Origin: Lepeophtheirus salmonis
Lineage: Eukaryota; Arthropoda; Copepoda; Siphonostomatoida; Caligidae
Direction of reading: 5' to 3'
Length of the DNA stretch: 64,000 nt
NCBI RefSeq assembly: GCF_016086655.4
Contig: NC_052131.2
Span: 37,201,705 to 37,265,704, forward strand
The notes under the pieces are model-generated. The model did no database searches. It worked only from the letters and a program-made list of their open reading frames with translations, and was not told the origin of the DNA. Positions 60,101-64,000 of this stretch are shown here, in pieces (the stretch's first letter is position 1; the number at the start of each line of letters is the position of its first letter). The translations under genes were made by a program, and so were the position numbers.

Positions 60101-60660
60101 TGTACAGACTGCTCGACAAGACATGCAGATTCAGACAAAACACGCAACCACTCATAGTCTATGACGTCACTAATTATAGAATTTTGAATTTAATGTATCG
60201 TACAGACTCTTGGGCAATATCTTTTTTTTTTTTTTTTTTGACAAAACACGCAACCGCTCATCTACTATGATCTCAATATTAAAAGTGAGGTGGAAGTCAA
60301 ACATCAGTCGCAAACGTGTTATGGTATTTCTATTAACCTTGACGCAACCAAACGACAGCTGAAACACAAAGGTAAGGTGTGTGCGATCTCCAATGCAGCA
60401 ACAATATGGTTGACTTCTGGGCCCTATCCAGCCCTGACCTCAACTCCCTGAACTTTGTTGTCTGGAGCGTCTTGGAGTATAATGTGTATTTCGTATCTTT
60501 CATCCAAATAAAGATCAGTTCTGAGCTGTTATAATGCTAGTGTGCTATTCCATGGACATGGCCTTCATCACCAAGAGCTATAGGTAGTAATTCAGAAGTC
60601 TTTCAATATTTTTATTTTAATAGACAATTGTCATAGGTGTTTTATGAAAACGACATTTTT
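60101..60660 (+). mobile_element. Mariner-like remnant with internal duplication
   Basis: A plus-strand frame at about 60405-60480 reads DFWALSSPDLNSLNFVVWSV, a clear version of the PPSSPDLNPLDFxVW block at the third catalytic residue. Upstream, GACAAAACACGCAACC occurs at 60135 and again at 60240, with similar flanking sequence (TCGTACAGACT or TTGTACAGACT about 40-50 bases before each), so a unit of about 105 bp has been duplicated; a poly-T run interrupts the second. The region 60545-60600 (MDMAFITKSYR) matches the transposase C-terminal section. Terminal repeats were not found. Confidence 0.55.
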
Positions 60661-60765
60661 GAGGGGTTTAGAAGTGGTATAGTTTTGAAATTTAGGGGTA
60701 ACGTCGTCGGTGGTTCACTATCACCTAATGATACTGCATGTAGCTGTTTCAATCTGAATGAGGTA

Positions 60766-61615
60766 CCAAGTGGCCCATTAAAATCTGAACCCTTAAATTA
60801 TTAAACTTTATTAAATAACAATAGAATTTCAACAAAATTAATGTTATGAATATATATTTGTCTGGGCTCCCTTAATCATTAATGTAGCCGTCCTTAACGA
60901 CAATGATGGGTTTTAGGCGGTGGCGGATGGCCCAGCACCCACTGAAAGATGTTGTCCTCGTCCATGGCGTCCTAGTGCTGGATGGCAGTGTCGTTTGGAT
61001 GGTAGACACTTTAGTACTTCCCCTCGAGATCCACCTAAAAAGTGAAGTCGAGGGGGTTAGCATCGGAGCTGAAGGGGTCAAAAAGTGTCAATAAAGAGTT
61101 GAAAAGAACTCAAAAGACTAATTCAAGAGAATCTTGCAACGGAAGCGATGGATTTATTTCATAGCTGGTGTCATAGGTGGCCTCTCCAACCTCATAAGGC
61201 TCTTTCTACCCATTTTTTTTTAAATAACTCTCTGTACAGTCTGGTGTGAAAGCCTGATATCTCTTGCATGGGCCTCACGGACTTGAGGGGATTGGATTGG
61301 CTGTTTTATTCAACTCCTGTGTATCTATTTGGACCCTTTTAACAAAGACCTTCTTCCTCTCTAACGTTGCGGACTTGCTGATGGCGTAGGCATTGTTCCT
61401 GGAGACGATAACGGTTGAATTGTGCAAATGGAAATTAGTCTATCATATTTAATTGTTATTTTCTCGACTTTTATGCAAGCTAAAATGTTCAAGTTTGTTT
61501 TGTTTTGTAACTAATTATTTATGCTTTTATACATCGAAATTTGACTTAATTTAAATTACTCAACTTTCATGAATGATTGAATTAGTAATTGTTCAGATTT
61601 GATTAGACCACCCGG
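60766..61615 (-). mobile_element. Mariner-like element, CTGGGTGGTCC family, both ends present
   Basis: The left arm CCAAGTGGCCCATTAAAATC and the reversed right arm CCGGGTGGTCTAATCAAATC share the family tip and TCTGAAC block and are flanked by TA (60764-60765, 61616-61617). The minus strand carries eroded transposase: near 61080-61020 APMLTP and FRWISRGS, matching the region after the third catalytic residue. The end is near 60890, where GTLRTATL-type sequence replaces the usual KGGYI tail on that strand. At 850 bp the core is deleted. It is the best-preserved member of the family in this window. Confidence 0.7.
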
Positions 61616-61617
61616 TA

Positions 61618-64000
61618 TAGTACCGGCTAAAAAGCATCATCAGTACCCTGGTGGCTGGTACTACATTAGTATTGATAATCAAATAACACCAGTTCATATC
61701 ATACTATTTAAAACGATATAATACATTTAGTATGTACATCGAAAGAGCCATATAACAAAACCGATTAGTGCCTGTTTTTTTAACTACTTGAATGGGGCTC
61801 AGGAGAATTATTAATAATAAAGTTTCTCAAATAATTAATTCAATTTTATGAATAGGGATAGATTGTAAATAAATAACTATTTATGTTTTCTATGTCTCCG
61901 CACAAATAATGATTAGACAAGAGAAAAGAAAAGTTTGCGTGCTTTAAAATAAGCAAAAAAGAAAAAAAATATTTAAAGAACAGAAAATCCGTTTATAAAA
62001 ATAGTGGTGTTAGTTGTTGTTGCAGGACCAAAATAACACAAACAAACATTTTTCATTGTTGCTGTTGTTATTTTTATTATTATTATTATTTTCTAAAGCC
62101 TAACGGCTTTTTTTTTGTTTTGCTTCATTGATTGAATATTTATAGAATTATGTACATGATCTACTCGTATCGTATATATGAAAAATTATTGAAGGAAGAG
62201 ATAATCAAATTTAATTCCGACAAGAATTTGTGAAAATAATTATTATACTTATATTTTTTGTCCGTTGCAACAGTTCTGTTTTTTTTTTTGTTTTTTTTAA
62301 GCATAAAAAATCACCAGTAACAAAATTTATATCACAACTGCATTCCGTTAAAAATGTCACTAATTTTAGTGATTTTTGCTTCAAAATAATGGATACAAAC
62401 TGTTTTGAAGAGATGTATTAGTTTTTGTATGATAAATATTCTCCATTTTTGAATTTATTTCTTGTAACCAGGCCAACTCCGGCTACAAAAATTATTATAA
62501 TTTATGTAAATATAACTTATATACAATCTTAGTATTACATTGAGTGTTTGTAACATTTTTTTCCTAAATGGTTATAAATTGTAAATATTAAGTGCTATTA
62601 ATTTATAAAACTTGAAAGTTAGTTCATTTATAAGTTCACTTTACAAATTTTAAAATGTGCTTTATAGTCTATATAATCACAATCCCCGAACATTTCTAAA
62701 GTCTAAATTATAATGTTGAGTAGAGCATATCCACTAGACAATCTAGTTCATTACTAGACCTTGGTAATAGTCATCAGAGTAAAGTGTAACATTCAGCTAG
62801 AAGTTGCGTATATTCTCGTTCTTCGCTTACGAGTTTATAAATTACATATGTTCAGAAACTTATCAATGTATTAGCAATAGATGTATTTGAATTCATTTCA
62901 TTTGGTGTTCATCTTCTTAAATATCTTATATTCCAAACCTCGCACAACTATTTACTAAGTATGTAATTAAAGCTATAAATTAGGTCTGTATTTATAGACT
63001 CAAATGACTCAATAGAATATAAAGCCAATACAATATATTGCTAGAAAATTGTGTGTTGGAATTAAAGTCGGGCTTTTTTTTACCGACTCTGCAGCCCTGC
63101 TTAAGACCGATACCATATAAATTATTTTGCTACATGTTGAAGTCTAGTTATTTTGTCATAGTTTAAATTTCTAACTCTAATTTGTATTGTTTAACTGTTG
63201 CAAATGTCCTTGGAAGACGGTTGCAACATTTGACGAGTCAAATTCTAATGCAATTTGTGAAATTAATCTTTTGGCAGATTAATTGAGTCATAAACAAAAA
63301 GTGTTTCTAGTATTCCCGCTCTTTCCTTTGTTTGTTAAAAAAAAATAATGTTTTACTTCTTTCCATTATTTTAATTCATATAAAAGATACGAAATTCGGG
63401 GTTTTTTTGTTATAAAATATGTATGAAGTAACGATAGATTTTATTGTACTTTGAATAGTAGGGTAGGGAAAATCAGGTATTTGGCTGAGAAAGGTACATG
63501 GGAAGTTAAGGATATTTTTTTTTTTTTTGTAGGTATATGCATAGTTAGGTAAAAATAAAAAAATAAAAATTTATGGCCTTCAATAAAACTCCTTTCTACC
63601 CCTCATACTCTTCTGTTTCTTTTTGTAAGGACACATGTTAGTCTAGAAGTTTTAACAAATATGCATGTAAAATATTATTATTTTATGCTGAAAAGGGATT
63701 TATCATTTTACCTGTCAACATATACGCAAACTAGAAAGATATTTTTAAGACATGAGTCTGGATATGAATATCAATTATTCTTTGAAGAATAATTATCAGG
63801 AAAGCATTCGTATTTATGGGTGCCGAAAATTGCACTGATAAATTCATTGTCAGATTAAAAAGGTTAGAAATTGATAGATTTCACATGTTATAAAAGCCAA
63901 AATGACACGAAATGAAGTCTCATATATACAATTAAGGTTTTAAAGACTAGTTATCATTATTGAGTATATTATCATATCCTAAAAATATGAATATAAAGCT
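61618..64000. other. AT-rich DNA, no supported gene
   Basis: A TACCGGCT repeat tip follows the 60766 element directly. At 63083-63099, CCGACTCTGCAGCCCTG reversed reads CAGGGCTGCAGAGTCGG, a hAT-like tip without a visible partner. The 63-codon frame at 62230-62421 is composition-driven. No exon with the expected phase was found up to the window end. Confidence 0.4.

Overview
This is strongly AT-rich eukaryotic DNA, gene-poor and full of decayed DNA transposons. I see no bacterial operons, ribosome binding sites or CRISPR arrays. Long A/T runs, (TA)n, (AG)n and (GT)n microsatellites, spliced-exon signals and many Tc1/mariner and hAT remnants fit an arthropod genome. The particular mix of mariner-like fragments (several ending in a FEAVIDAKGG-type tail) reminds me of caligid copepods such as salmon lice. 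That organism guess is an inference from memory, not a search result.

Host genes. The best coding sequence is a 5' exon at 19990-20344 (+): a low-complexity, Gly/Ser/Asn-rich N-terminus with a LKVE SUMO-type site, ending at a good splice donor, with a TATA-like box about 0.95 kb upstream. Two shorter candidate start exons lie downstream on the same strand, at 29727-29844 and 47809-47857. All three would end after the first base (G) of a Gly codon, directly before GT. This suggests one long gene with alternative promoters whose shared exons lie beyond the right edge. I cannot name the gene; an alternative-promoter transcription factor (for example of the nuclear-receptor type) would fit but is unproven. 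Weak small ORFs sit at 8633, 35724 (one membrane segment, with a decayed copy near 41.1 kb), 43309 (signal-peptide-like) and 57919.

Mobile elements. Tc1/mariner-type elements whose ends and TA target sites I could place: 1460-2686, 6868-7664, 10169-11007, 36871-37103 (fold-back MITE), 41853-41955 (MITE), 55690-56549 (arms about 110 bp) and 60766-61615. Partial ones: 430-880, 47897-48700, 52047-52660, 54440-54524, 57097-57690 and about 60100-60660. hAT-type elements with imperfect 8-bp target duplications: 5559-6253, 15242-15852 and 20818-21161; a hAT transposase C-terminus is at 31960-32070.

Repeat family. At least six copies of an element with GGGGCGTC-type ends, a GC-rich leader and an AT-rich interior built of A/T homopolymer words lie at 25.4-26.2, 35.95-36.4, 38.0-38.9, 44.2-44.95, 50.6-51.3 and 58.55-59.15 kb. 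Further single ends lie near 6.1, 33.4 and 41.2 kb.

Most of the rest is AT-rich intronic or intergenic sequence in which I see no supported feature.
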